Notes: generated by a model from the sequence alone, not told the origin. A stretch of 64,000 nucleotides of DNA from Pseudomonas sp. KUIN-1 (GCF_009176725.1 NZ_AP020337.1:4037501-4101500); one strand, 5' to 3'. Shown: positions 26,340 to 35,578, counted from the first letter of the stretch. Program-made: numbers and translations.

Positions 26340-27587
26340 ATGAGCGAACACATCAGCGAATCCATTTCGTTTGTCCACAACATGACGCTGTCCCACGGCC
26401 GCAACGCTGAAGTCTGGGACACCGCCGGCAAGCGCTACATCGACTTTGTCGGCGGCATCGGGGTGCTCAATCTGGGGCATTGCAACCCGCAAGTGGTCAC
26501 GGCCATTCAGGACCAGGCGGCAAAACTGACCCACTATTGCTTCAACGCCACGCCTCACGACCCGTACATCCGCTTCATGCAGCAGCTCACGCAGTTCGTA
26601 CCGGTCAGTTATCCCCTCAGCGGCATGCTCACCAACAGCGGTGCGGAAGCGGCCGAAAATGCCCTGAAGATCGTACGCGGCGCCACAGGGCGCACGGCGG
26701 TCATCGCCTTCGACGGTGGTTTTCATGGCCGCACTCTGGCGACCCTGAACCTCAACGGCAAGGTGGCCCCCTATAAACAGAAAGTCGGCGTGCTGCCCGG
26801 CCCGGTCTTTCACGTTCCGTTCCCCAGCAAGGACAACGGCGTGTCCACCGAGCAGGCGCTCAAGGCCATGGACCGGCTGTTCAGCGTCGAGATCGACGTC
26901 AATGACGTGGGCTGCATCATCTTCGAACCGGTGCAGGGCGAAGGCGGTTTTCTGGCCATGCAGCCGGACTTTGCCCAGGCATTGCGAGCGTTCTGCGATA
27001 AACACGGCATCGTGCTGATCGCCGATGAAATCCAGTCCGGCTTCGGCCGTACCGGGCAGCGTTTTGCGTTCAGTCGTCTGGGCATCGAGCCCGATCTGAT
27101 TCTGCTGGGCAAAAGCATTGCGGGCGGCATCCCGCTGGGCGCGGTGGTGGGTCGCAAGCCGTTGCTGGACAACCTGCCCAAGGGCGGCCTGGGCGGCACG
27201 TACTCTGGCAACCCGATTGGCTGCGCAGCGGGCCTCGCGTCACTGGCGCAGATGACCGATGCCAACCTGTCCAGTTGGGGCGAGCAGCAGGAGCGCGCCA
27301 TCGTTTCACGCTATGAAGCCTGGCGGGCAAGCGGACTGTCGCCGTATCTGGGCAGGCTGACCGGTGTCGGTTGCATGCGCGGTATCGAACTGATCACGCC
27401 GGAAGGTGAGCCCGGCACCCGACCGCTCGCCGAACTGCTGAGCTCAGCGAGGGACGCCGGGCTGCTGCTGATGCCCAGCGGCAAGGCGCGGCACATTATC
27501 CGCCTGCTGATCCCGCTGACCATCGAACCCGACGTGCTGCACGAAGGGCTGGATATTTTCGAGCGCTGCCTGGCAGCGCTGGCTTGA
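26340..27587 (+). CDS. Class III aminotransferase, probable 2-aminoadipate transaminase
   Basis: A 415-residue PLP enzyme of the class III (4-aminobutyrate/ornithine) family: LTNSGAEAAENALKIVR, FDGGFHGRTLATL, EPVQGEGGF, Asp229 in LIADEIQSGFGRTG, and the PLP-binding Lys258 in LGKSIAGGIPLGAVVG. It is often annotated as 4-aminobutyrate aminotransferase, but its place between amaAB and hglS points to 2-aminoadipate to 2-oxoadipate, as shown for the related P. putida enzyme. It shares an operon with hglS (about 23 bp apart). Confidence 0.88.
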   Translation: MSEHISESISFVHNMTLSHGRNAEVWDTAGKRYIDFVGGIGVLNLGHCNPQVVTAIQDQAAKLTHYCFNATPHDPYIRFMQQLTQFVPVSYPLSGMLTNSGAEAAENALKIVRGATGRTAVIAFDGGFHGRTLATLNLNGKVAPYKQKVGVLPGPVFHVPFPSKDNGVSTEQALKAMDRLFSVEIDVNDVGCIIFEPVQGEGGFLAMQPDFAQALRAFCDKHGIVLIADEIQSGFGRTGQRFAFSRLGIEPDLILLGKSIAGGIPLGAVVGRKPLLDNLPKGGLGGTYSGNPIGCAAGLASLAQMTDANLSSWGEQQERAIVSRYEAWRASGLSPYLGRLTGVGCMRGIELITPEGEPGTRPLAELLSSARDAGLLLMPSGKARHIIRLLIPLTIEPDVLHEGLDIFERCLAALA

Positions 27588-27610
27588 ACCCGTACGGAGA
27601 AAACACCCTG

Positions 27611-29002
27611 ATGAGCACATCACGCTTTGCCGACCCGGACCAGATCCGCGCGGGCTTTTCTCGCGCCATGTCGCAGATGTACAAGCACGAAGTGCCGCTG
27701 TACGGCACGCTGATGGCGCTGGTGAGTGAAGTCAACGAACAGGTCATGAGCCATGACAGCAGTGTGCTGGACAGCCTGCGCCAGACCGGTGAAATCCAGC
27801 GCCTGGACATGGAACGGCACGGTGCGATCCGCGTCGGCACGGCACAGGAACTGGCCACCCTCGCCCGCCTGTTCGCGGTCATGGGCATGCAGCCGGTGGG
27901 TTACTACGACCTGAGCGCGGCCGGCGTGCCGGTTCACTCCACTGCCTTTCGCGCCGTGCATGAGCAGGCGCTGCAGATCAGTCCGTTTCGCGTGTTCACC
28001 TCGTTGCTGCGCCTGGAACTGATCGAAAGCGACAGCCTGCGTGAGTTCGCCGGTCAGGTGCTGGGCAAACGCAATATCTTCACGCCCGGCGCCCTGGCGT
28101 TGATCGACAAGCATGAAGCAGACGGCGGCTTGAGCGAAGCCGATGCGGCCGAGTTCATTCAGCAGGCGCTGGAAACCTTTCGCTGGCACAACACGGCGAC
28201 CGTTTCGCTGGACGACTATCAGAAGCTGAACACGCAGCATCGTCTGATCGCTGATGTGGTGGCGTTTCGTGGTCCGCACATCAACCACCTGACGCCTCGC
28301 ACGCTGGACATCGATGCGGTTCAGGCCGGCATGCCCGGCAAGGGCATCACCCCCAAAGCGGTGGTTGAAGGGCCGCCACGTCGCCAGTGCCCGATTCTGC
28401 TGCGCCAGACCAGCTTCAAGGCGCTGGAAGAACCGATTGCCTTCATCGGCCAAGGTGGCAGTCAGTCGGGCAGCCACTCGGCACGCTTCGGCGAGATCGA
28501 ACAGCGTGGCGCCGCACTGACGCCCAAAGGCCGCGAGCTGTATGACCGGCTGTTGAGCGAAGCCCGCGACGCGCTGGGCGAGTTCCCCAATGAGGCCAAT
28601 GCCGTGCGCTATGCCGGGCTGCTGGAAGAGACGTTCAAGGCGTTCCCGGACAGCCACGCTGAAATGCGCAGGCAGGGTCTGGCCTACTTCCGCTATTTCC
28701 CGACCGAATCAGGCATTGCCGCGCGCGCATCAGGCAGTCTGGAGCAGCTTGTCGAAGCCGGTCATGTGCGCTTCGAGCCACTGGTGTACGAAGACTTTTT
28801 GCCGGTCAGCGCGGCGGGTATCTTCCAGTCCAATCTGGGCGATAACGCACAGGCGCATTACGCGACGAATTCGAATCAGCAGGATTTCGAGCGGGCGCTG
28901 GGACGCGGGACGCTTAACGAACTGGACCTGTATGCCGATACCCAGCGTCGCTCCCTGGAGGAATGCGCCAAGGCGCTGGAGCTGAGCAGTCCCGCCTGCT
29001 AA
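27611..29002 (+). CDS. hglS: 2-oxoadipate dioxygenase/decarboxylase HglS (DUF1338, YdcJ)
   Basis: A 463-residue DUF1338/VOC-fold Fe(II) enzyme that converts 2-oxoadipate to D-2-hydroxyglutarate and CO2, the last special step of the D-lysine/pipecolate route in Pseudomonas. With the start at MSTSRFADPDQ (GGAG upstream) the metal ligands fall at His70 (MERHGAIR), His226 (PHINHLTPR) and probably Glu295 (SARFGEIEQRG), and Arg74, which contacts the substrate carboxylate in the P. putida structure, is also kept. The match of residue numbers supports both the start and the function. The REP array begins right after the stop. Confidence 0.93.
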   Translation: MSTSRFADPDQIRAGFSRAMSQMYKHEVPLYGTLMALVSEVNEQVMSHDSSVLDSLRQTGEIQRLDMERHGAIRVGTAQELATLARLFAVMGMQPVGYYDLSAAGVPVHSTAFRAVHEQALQISPFRVFTSLLRLELIESDSLREFAGQVLGKRNIFTPGALALIDKHEADGGLSEADAAEFIQQALETFRWHNTATVSLDDYQKLNTQHRLIADVVAFRGPHINHLTPRTLDIDAVQAGMPGKGITPKAVVEGPPRRQCPILLRQTSFKALEEPIAFIGQGGSQSGSHSARFGEIEQRGAALTPKGRELYDRLLSEARDALGEFPNEANAVRYAGLLEETFKAFPDSHAEMRRQGLAYFRYFPTESGIAARASGSLEQLVEAGHVRFEPLVYEDFLPVSAAGIFQSNLGDNAQAHYATNSNQQDFERALGRGTLNELDLYADTQRRSLEECAKALELSSPAC

Positions 29003-29006
29003 TTAG

Positions 29007-30166
29007 TGAGAGCGAGCTTGCTCGCGAAGACGATGTTTCAGGCGATGCATTTTGGCGCCCATACCGACTTTTTCGCGAACAAGTTCGCTCCTACGGCCTT
29101 CGGCCAGAATCAAACGCGCACTTGTGTATAACGATGAGCGCTCTGCGTCACATTCCCGGTTCGCTCCCCCTTGGGCAAAAGGCCGTTTTGATTCTGCCCA
29201 ACGGGCGTAGGAGCGGACTTGTCCGCGAAGGGGCCGCAAGCCTTCCCGAGAATGTATCGCCTGAAACATCGTCTTCGCGAACGAGTTCGCTCCTACGGCC
29301 TTCGGCCAGAATCAAAAGCGGACTTGTGTATAACGATGAGCGCTCTGCGTCACATTCCCGGTTCGCTACCCCTTGAGCAAAAGGCCGTTTTGATTCTGCC
29401 CAACGGGCGTAGGAGCGGACTTGTCCGCGAAGGGGCCGCAAGCCTTCCCGAGAATGTATCGCCTGAAACATCGTCTTCGCGAACAAGTTCGCTCCTACGG
29501 CCTTCGGCCAGAATCAAACGCGCATTTGTGTATAACGATGAGCGCTCTGCGTCACATTCCCGGTTCGCTACCCCTTGGGCAAAAGGCCGTTTTGATTCTG
29601 CCCAACGGGCGTAGGAGCGGACTTGTCCGCGAAGGGGCCGCAAGCCTTCCCGAAAATATATCGCCTGAAAAATCGTCTTCGCGAACAAGTTCGCTCCTAC
29701 GGCCTTCGGCCAGAATTAAAAGCGCACTTGCGCATAATGATGAGCGCGCTGCGTCACATTCCCGGTTCGCTACCCCTTGTCCAGAAGGCCGTCTTGATTC
29801 TGCCCAACGGGCGTAGGAGCGGACTTGTCCGCGAAGGGGCCGCAAGCCTTCCCGAGAATGTATCGCCTGAAACATCGTCTTCGCGAACGAGTTCGCTCCT
29901 ACGGCCTTCGGCCAGAATCAAAAGCGGACTTGTGCATAACGATGAGCGCTCTGCGTCACATTCCCGGTTCGCTCCCCCTTGGGCAAAAGGCCGTTTTGAT
30001 TCTGCCCAACGGGCGTAGGAGCGGACTTGTCCGCGAAGGGGCCGCAAGCCTTCCCGAGAATGTATCGCCTGAAACATCGTCTTCGCGAACGAGTTCGCTC
30101 CTACGGCCTCCGGCAAGAATCAAAAGCGGACTTGTGCATAATGATGAGCGCTCTGCGTCACATTCC
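29007..30166. repeat. Tandem array of 202-bp units made of opposed REP elements
   Basis: About 5.4 near-identical units with an exact 202-bp period. The B element GTAGGAGCGGACTTGTCCGC recurs at 29207, 29409, 29611, 29813 and 30015; the opposed A element TTCGCGAACAAGTTCGCTCC recurs at 29072, 29274, 29476, 29678, 29880 and 30082. Each element has its own small hairpins (GAACAAGTTC, GGCCTTCGGCC; GGACTTGTCC, GCCCAACGGGC). A partial B-like element (GAGCGAGCTTGCTCGCGAAG) opens the region at 29009. It starts a few bases after the hglS stop, so it will form the 3' end of that transcript. Open frames inside it are by-products of the repeat. Confidence 0.95.
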
Positions 30167-30505
30167 GGGGCGTTCTGTGTTCTGTTTAAAGCAACGATAA
30201 ATAAAATTCGCAATATTGGTGTGCAACCTCTCGCTATGCATACTGCGATTGCGTGTGGACAGCAAAGTGCCGTATTCAAAGGCTCATCCCTTCAAATAGC
30301 GCACCCTGTGATCCCCTTGCGAAGGCTCGAAGCAGCCTGGGTCTGGATCACATTCAGACCTCATAAAAATACCTGGCCGGATAACGGTCTCCATGACTTC
30401 ATGGACTTTCCAACGCTGCCCTGGCGCTTCACCGCGCCGACCTGAAAAACAGAATAACGATTGATAAGGCCTGAAAAAGGTCATTCAGCAGGCAAGGGGA
30501 TCATC
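30167..30505. other. Leader region of the DUF3100 gene, 339 bp, no gene seen
   Basis: AT-rich in its first third (TTTAAAGCAACGATAAATAAAATTC), which is where I would place the promoter of the transporter gene. No coding frame with a ribosome site and no clear operator. Confidence 0.45.
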
Positions 30506-31834
30506 ATGCAAAACTCACACGCTGCAGTGTCGGGTGACAATCAGGCCGTTTCATCGACGGTGAAACTGTATGTCTGGGCCGCCATTATCCTCACCATTGC
30601 CGAAATGATCGGTGCAGTCAGTATTCCGCTGGGCCCCGGCAAGGTGGTGCTGTTGCCGATGGTGTGGGCGCTGCTGCTGGGCGCGATGATCGGCCTTGCC
30701 AGCCGTCGTATGCCGGGCACCATTGGCATCGACCACGGCACGCAATTGCGCTCGGCCTCCATCCTGCAACCTGCCCTGCTGCTGTTCATCGCCAAGCTCG
30801 GTCTGGTGGTCGGTGGCTCGCTGCCGGTGGTGTTCGCTTCCGGGTGGGCGCTGATGTTTCAGGAGTTCGGCCACTTCGTCGGTACCGTGATGCTCGGTCT
30901 GCCGGTGGCGTTGATGCTCGGTATCAAGCGCGAAGCCATTGGTGCGACCTTCTCGGTCGGCCGTGAGCCGAGCCTGGCAATCATCGGCGAGCGTTATGGC
31001 ATGGACTCACCGGAAGGTCGCGGCGTATTGGCCGAGTACCTGACGGGCACCCTGTTCGGCGCGCTGTTCATCGCCATCGTCGCCGGGTTTATCGCCAGCC
31101 TGGGGATCTTCCATCCCAACTCGCTGGCGATGGGCTCAGGCATCGGTTCGGGCAGCATGATGGCAGCCGCTGCCGGAGCCATTGCCGCGCAACAGACACC
31201 GGAAGTCGCCAAGGAAGTCATGACCCTGGCAGCAGCCTCGAACCTGATCACCACCACCATCGGCACCTACTTCACCCTGTTCATCTCCCTGCCACTGGCG
31301 GTCTGGGGCTATCGTGTGCTCGAGCCGCTGATCGGCCGCACCACCAAAGCCTCCATGAGCGAGGAAGGCCTGCGCCACAGCGACGTGTCGCTGGAGGTGC
31401 CGGAACTGGGCTGGTCGGGCAAGATCAGTGCCTGGCTGGCGGCGGGGGCACTGGCGCTGATTGCCAACTATGTCGGCTACAAGACACTGTCAGGCGATGC
31501 CTTCACCGGCATGGGCATTATGATTTTCTGTGCCTTCGTGGGTGAGGTGCTGTGCAACCTGCTGCGCCGCAAGATCCCGGCGGTGTGCATGGTGTCGCTG
31601 GTAGCGATGTTCCTGACGTCGCCGGCCTGCCCCTGGGCCGCCGAGATTGCGCGGATCACCGGCTCGATCAACCTGCTGGCGGTCATCACCCCGATGCTGA
31701 CCTTCGCCGGCCTGTCGATTGCCAAGGACCTCCCGGCCTTCCGCCGCCTGGGCTGGCGGATTGTGCTGGTGTCGTTCCTCGCCAACTTCGGTACGTTCAT
31801 CGGCGCGGTATTGATCGCCGAGCTGTTCCATTGA
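30506..31834 (+). CDS. DUF3100-family inner-membrane transporter-like protein
   Basis: A 442-residue, very hydrophobic protein with about 12 membrane segments. Conserved-looking blocks are IGIDHGTQLRSASILQPALL, KREAIGATFSVGREPSLAII and SGIGSGSMMAAAAGAIAAQ, which I associate with DUF3100. It is thought to be a transporter but no substrate is established. The start MQNSHAAVSG has AAGGGG upstream. DUF3100 genes often lie near M20 amidohydrolases, and one is encoded about 2.6 kb downstream, so it may import an acylated or amide substrate for that enzyme; this is inference. Confidence 0.8.
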   Translation: MQNSHAAVSGDNQAVSSTVKLYVWAAIILTIAEMIGAVSIPLGPGKVVLLPMVWALLLGAMIGLASRRMPGTIGIDHGTQLRSASILQPALLLFIAKLGLVVGGSLPVVFASGWALMFQEFGHFVGTVMLGLPVALMLGIKREAIGATFSVGREPSLAIIGERYGMDSPEGRGVLAEYLTGTLFGALFIAIVAGFIASLGIFHPNSLAMGSGIGSGSMMAAAAGAIAAQQTPEVAKEVMTLAAASNLITTTIGTYFTLFISLPLAVWGYRVLEPLIGRTTKASMSEEGLRHSDVSLEVPELGWSGKISAWLAAGALALIANYVGYKTLSGDAFTGMGIMIFCAFVGEVLCNLLRRKIPAVCMVSLVAMFLTSPACPWAAEIARITGSINLLAVITPMLTFAGLSIAKDLPAFRRLGWRIVLVSFLANFGTFIGAVLIAELFH

Positions 31835-31837
31835 TCC

Positions 31838-31856
31838 GCACCGCCTGATTCGGTGC
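31838..31856. terminator. Small hairpin between convergent DUF3100 and LysR genes
   Basis: GCACCG / CGGTGC with a 7-base loop in the 24-bp gap between two convergent stops. Short and without a T-run; a possible shared transcription end. Confidence 0.35.
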
Positions 31857-31858
31857 AG

Positions 31859-32770
31859 TCAGCCAAGCGCCTCGTTCACCAGCCAGTCATGCACTGCGCG
31901 ACGTGACGGGGTGCTGAGCGCCCCTTCACGATAGGCCAGCACGTATTTCTTTCTGGCCTTGATCGGATGACCGAACGGCACGATCAACAAGCCCTGCTCC
32001 AGCTCATCGGTGATCAGCGCCTTGCGCGCAATAGCCACACCCATGCCCATGCGCGCGGCGTCGATGGTCAGGTGATTACGGTTGAACGTGTGGCCGCGAC
32101 GCACGTCGATGCCATCGGCACCGATGGCCGTCAGGTAGAACTCCCACTCCGCATACTCATAGCTGCCGCGCCAGGCAGTGATGTCGTGCAACAACGGAAA
32201 GTGCACCAGCTGACTGGGCGTATCCAGCGGCGGCTTGCCCACCAGCAGGTCTGGCGAGCAGACTGCGAACAGTTCCTCTTCCAGCAAGGGCGTAGTCGAC
32301 AACCCCGGATAGCTGCCGTCGTTCAGGTCGATGGCCAGATCGAAATCGTCATCACGCAACGAGCCGCTGCTGTCCTCGGCAATGATCCGCAACTGGATGT
32401 CCGGAAACGCCGCCTGCAAGCGTGGCAGGCGCGGCATCAGCCATTTGCTCAGGAATGATGGGATGCAACGCAGCTTGAACACCCCGCCGATACGCCCGGA
32501 ATACAGCAGGCGCAGTTCTTCGCTGATACGGCTCTGCACTTCGTTGGCGACCACCGCCAGACGCTGACCTTCAGCGGTCAGCTCAAGCCCGCGCCCGACC
32601 CGGTGAAACAGCGCAAAGCCCAGGCGCTCTTCGAGCTGGCGCATCTGCTGGCTGATCGCGCCGGGGGTGACGTGCAATTCTTCCGCGCAGCGGGTGAAGG
32701 ACAGGTGACGGGCCGCGCAGGCGAACACCTGTAGCCAGGCGTGCATCTGTGCGTTGAAGATTCTGCTCAT
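31859..32770 (-). CDS. LysR-family transcriptional regulator (GcvA/DsdC-like)
   Basis: A 303-residue LysR protein: N-terminal winged helix (FACAARHLSFTRCAEELHVTPGAISQQMRQLEERLG) and a C-terminal periplasmic-binding-like effector domain. The helix-turn-helix and the DLAIDLNDGSYPGL region resemble GcvA/DsdC-type regulators of amino-acid genes. It is divergent from the L-serine dehydratase gene across 129 bp, so serine or a related amino acid is a likely effector. Confidence 0.88.
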   Translation of the reverse strand: MSRIFNAQMHAWLQVFACAARHLSFTRCAEELHVTPGAISQQMRQLEERLGFALFHRVGRGLELTAEGQRLAVVANEVQSRISEELRLLYSGRIGGVFKLRCIPSFLSKWLMPRLPRLQAAFPDIQLRIIAEDSSGSLRDDDFDLAIDLNDGSYPGLSTTPLLEEELFAVCSPDLLVGKPPLDTPSQLVHFPLLHDITAWRGSYEYAEWEFYLTAIGADGIDVRRGHTFNRNHLTIDAARMGMGVAIARKALITDELEQGLLIVPFGHPIKARKKYVLAYREGALSTPSRRAVHDWLVNEALG

Positions 32771-32899
32771 TGAAGAGTTCCGCTAAAGCGTTGCATAGCA
32801 ACAATCGTTTGTCGTTTCGACAGCCGAAGCCAAAGATGAGTAACAGAAAAAGGGGAATACCAAATTCCCGTGCATCATCTCACCTGAAGGACCTTCGTG
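32771..32899. promoter_or_regulatory. LysR-serine dehydratase divergent control region
   Basis: Contains the dyad GTTGCATAGCAAC at 32790-32802, located just before the LysR start, a candidate LysR site (5-bp arms, 3-bp centre). The AAGGA ribosome site of the dehydratase is at the right end. Confidence 0.4.
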
Positions 32900-34276
32900 A
32901 TGGCTATCAGCGTCTTCGACATGTTCAAAATCGGCATCGGGCCGTCCAGTTCCCACACCGTCGGGCCAATGCGCGCCGGTGCGCTGTTCGTGACCGAGCT
33001 GCGCAACCACAACCGGTTGCACAGCGTAGAACGGATCGAGGTGCGATTGTACGGTTCTCTGTCGGCCACGGGCATCGGTCACGGCAGCGATCGCGCAACG
33101 GTCATGGGCCTGATGGGCGAGTGGCCGGACCAGATCGACCCTAGCCAGGTCAACCAGCGCATCGACGCGCTGCGTGCCGATAACCAGCTGATGCTGGCGG
33201 GCGAACAGGCCATCACCTTCGTCTGGGAGCGGGACATGTGCCTGCTCGATGAAAGCCTCCCCTACCATCCCAACGGCATGACCCTGTGTGCCTACGGCAA
33301 GAACGGCGAACTCCACGAGCAGACCTACTATTCGGTGGGCGGCGGATTTGTGATCGACGCTGAACAGGCCGCCAGCGGCGTGCTGGACAACGACACAACC
33401 GTCCTGCCCTATGATTTTTTCAGTGGCGCGCAGTTGCTCAAGCTGTGCAAGACCCACGGCATGAGCATTTCCGAGCTGATGATGGCCAATGAAAAGGTCT
33501 GGCGCAGCGAGGAGGAAATCCGCGAGAAAATCATGGTGATCTGGGCCGCAATGCGCGCCTGCGTCGACAAGGGCCTGGTGGAAACCGGCATCCTGCCCGG
33601 TGGCCTGAACGTGCGGCGGCGTGCCTACCGCCTGCATCAGAACCTGCAGAACCTGGATAACCCCAACGTAATCGGCTCGACCCTGAGCGCCATGGAATGG
33701 GTCAACCTGTTCGCCCTCGCAGTCAACGAAGAAAACGCCGCAGGCGGGCGCATGGTGACCGCGCCCACCAACGGCGCAGCTGGCATCGTGCCCGCCGTGC
33801 TGCATTACTTCATGAAATTCAAACCCACGGCCAATGACGATGACGTGGTGCGCTTTTTCCTGAGCGCCGCCGCGGTCGGCATTCTGTGCAAGAAAAACGC
33901 CTCGATTTCCGGTGCCGAGGTTGGTTGTCAGGGCGAGGTAGGATCGGCCTGCGCAATGGCCGCCGCCGGTCTGGCGGAGATCCTCGGCGCGACGCCCGAG
34001 CAGGTAGAGAACGCTGCCGAGATTGGCCTGGAGCATAATCTGGGGCTGACCTGCGACCCGGTCGGCGGGCTGGTGCAGATCCCCTGCATCGAACGCAATG
34101 CGATTGCTGCCGTAAAGGCCATCAATGCCGCCCAGATGGCCCTGCGCGGCGACGGCGAGCACCACATCTCGCTGGACCACGCCATCCGCACCATGCGTGA
34201 CACCGGCGCCGACATGCACGACAAATACAAGGAAACCTCACGCGGCGGGCTGGCGGTCAACCTGATCGAGTGCTGA
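32900..34276 (+). CDS. L-serine ammonia-lyase (L-serine dehydratase), iron-sulfur type
   Basis: A 458-residue single-chain L-serine deaminase producing pyruvate and ammonia. N-terminal ISVFDMFKIGIGPSSSHTVGPMRA is the family signature. The [4Fe-4S] cysteines fall at Cys343, Cys385 and Cys396 (EVGCQGEVGSACA; LTCDPVGGLVQIPC), the same numbers as in E. coli-type enzymes. ATG at 32900 follows AAGGA; a GTG just before it is less likely. Divergent LysR is the probable regulator. Whether it is the sdaA or sdaB paralogue cannot be decided here. Confidence 0.95.
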   Translation: MAISVFDMFKIGIGPSSSHTVGPMRAGALFVTELRNHNRLHSVERIEVRLYGSLSATGIGHGSDRATVMGLMGEWPDQIDPSQVNQRIDALRADNQLMLAGEQAITFVWERDMCLLDESLPYHPNGMTLCAYGKNGELHEQTYYSVGGGFVIDAEQAASGVLDNDTTVLPYDFFSGAQLLKLCKTHGMSISELMMANEKVWRSEEEIREKIMVIWAAMRACVDKGLVETGILPGGLNVRRRAYRLHQNLQNLDNPNVIGSTLSAMEWVNLFALAVNEENAAGGRMVTAPTNGAAGIVPAVLHYFMKFKPTANDDDVVRFFLSAAAVGILCKKNASISGAEVGCQGEVGSACAMAAAGLAEILGATPEQVENAAEIGLEHNLGLTCDPVGGLVQIPCIERNAIAAVKAINAAQMALRGDGEHHISLDHAIRTMRDTGADMHDKYKETSRGGLAVNLIEC

Positions 34277-34316
34277 CAGACATCCACCGGCGTCGCGACG
34301 TATTCGAGAGCGTCCG

Positions 34317-34351
34317 GGACGGTACATCCCCTGCGGAGGTACCGTCCTTTT
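34317..34351 (+). terminator. Intrinsic terminator after L-serine dehydratase
   Basis: A 9-bp stem GGACGGTAC / GTACCGTCC with a 13-base loop, followed by TTTT, about 40 bases after the stop codon. Confidence 0.75.
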
Positions 34352-34394
34352 CGCGAACCGCGTCGCTCCTATGACCTACGGCCAGCATCAAAGG
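34348..34394 (-). repeat. Solitary degenerate REP element
   Basis: TTCGCGAACCGCGTCGCTCC followed by TATGACCTACGGCCAGCATC is a diverged single copy of the A element that makes up the 202-bp array at 29-30 kb. It follows the serine dehydratase terminator and lies just before the convergent M20 hydrolase stop. Confidence 0.7.
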
Positions 34395-34416
34395 CAGGCG
34401 TAAGCGCGAGAGCCAT

Positions 34417-35574
34417 TCAAGCCACCGGCAAACACTGCTCCACCAGCGAGGTCCAGACCGCAACGCCGGGCTCAATCACCTGGTCGTTGAAGTCGTAGTA
34501 AGGGTTGTGCAACGCCGCTGACGGCTTCTCGCCGTCGACGCCCATCCAGATGTAAGCACCGGGACAGGCATGCAGCATGAAGGCGAAGTCTTCAGAGGCC
34601 ATCGACGGGTTGCAGCCCCACTGCACGTTGGCCTCGCCGACTGCGGCGACTGCTGCACGACGGATCGTGGCAGCCGCTTCGACGTGGTTTTCGGTCACCG
34701 GGTAGCCGACGTTGTAAACCAGCTCGCCGCGCACGCCGAAGGCCGTCGGCAAACGCTCGACGAACTCGCCGATCAGTTGCTGAACCTTTTCGCGCACAGG
34801 GGTTTGCAGGCAGCGCACGGTGCCACGCAACGTGGCGGTTTCCGGGATCACGTTGATCGCCTCGCCGGCATTGAACTGAGTGATGCTGACCACCGCCGAA
34901 TCGAGCGGCGACAGGCGCCGGGAGACAATGGTTTGCAGCCCCAGCACCAGCTCGGCCGCGGCCACGATCGGATCATTGCCCTTGTCCGGCATGGCCGCGT
35001 GGCTGCCTTTGCCGGTCAGGGTGATTTCAAAGGTGTCGAGCGACGCCATCATCGGCCCCGGATTGATCACCACCTTGCCCGCAGGCACGCCCGGCCAGTT
35101 GTGCAGGCCGTAGATGGCTTCCATCGGAAAGCGTTCGAACAGCCCGTCTTCGATCATTCGCTGTGCGCCGCCGAGGTTCTCTTCGGCAGGCTGGAAGACG
35201 AAATGCACCGTGCCGCGAAAGCGCCGAGTCTCGGCCAGATGCCTCGCGGTGGCCAGCAGGATAGCGGTGTGGCCATCATGGCCGCAGGCGTGCATGCAGC
35301 CCTTGTGGGTCGACTTGTGAACGCTGTCGCCCAGTTCCTGAATCGGCAAGGCATCCATGTCGGCACGCAGGCCGATGGTCGGACCTTCACCATTACGCAG
35401 GGTGCCAACCACACCAGTGCCGCCCAGCCCACGGTGGATCTCGATGCCGAAACCGCTCAGCAACTCAGCCACCTTGTCAGAGGTTTTCAGCTCCTGAAAC
35501 CCCAGTTCCGGCGCGGCATGGAGGGTGCGGCGCCACACAGTTGCTTCGTCAATCAACGTCTTTGAAATGGACAT
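34417..35574 (-). CDS. M20-family metallo-amidohydrolase (hippurate-hydrolase-like)
   Basis: A 385-residue M20D peptidase/amidohydrolase. Metal-binding motifs are ADMDALPI, HACGHDGHTAILL, PAEEN and GLHNWPG, with a dimerisation domain in between (LTGKGSHAAMP). The family removes acyl groups from amino acids or hydrolyses amino-acid amides and conjugates (hippurate, IAA-amino acids). The start MSISKTLIDE has GGAG upstream, and the stop of the preceding aldehyde dehydrogenase overlaps this ribosome site, so the genes are in one operon. The substrate is unknown; in a plant-associated bacterium, plant amide conjugates are possible. Confidence 0.88.
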   Translation of the reverse strand: MSISKTLIDEATVWRRTLHAAPELGFQELKTSDKVAELLSGFGIEIHRGLGGTGVVGTLRNGEGPTIGLRADMDALPIQELGDSVHKSTHKGCMHACGHDGHTAILLATARHLAETRRFRGTVHFVFQPAEENLGGAQRMIEDGLFERFPMEAIYGLHNWPGVPAGKVVINPGPMMASLDTFEITLTGKGSHAAMPDKGNDPIVAAAELVLGLQTIVSRRLSPLDSAVVSITQFNAGEAINVIPETATLRGTVRCLQTPVREKVQQLIGEFVERLPTAFGVRGELVYNVGYPVTENHVEAAATIRRAAVAAVGEANVQWGCNPSMASEDFAFMLHACPGAYIWMGVDGEKPSAALHNPYYDFNDQVIEPGVAVWTSLVEQCLPVA

Positions 35575-35578
35575 GTGC

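Noticed and set aside
26340..27587. gabT (4-aminobutyrate transaminase)
   Set aside because: The fold is shared, but no succinate-semialdehyde dehydrogenase accompanies it and the neighbours are aminoadipate enzymes.
29148..30116. Series of similar 107-131-residue open frames on both strands of the 202-bp array
   Set aside because: They recur only because the DNA repeats; 202 is not a multiple of three, the frames lack ribosome sites, and the products resemble no protein.
29007..30166. CRISPR array
   Set aside because: Units are 202 bp and identical throughout, with no alternation of short repeats and unique spacers and no cas genes nearby. The same applies to the 89-bp array at 40.4-40.9 kb.
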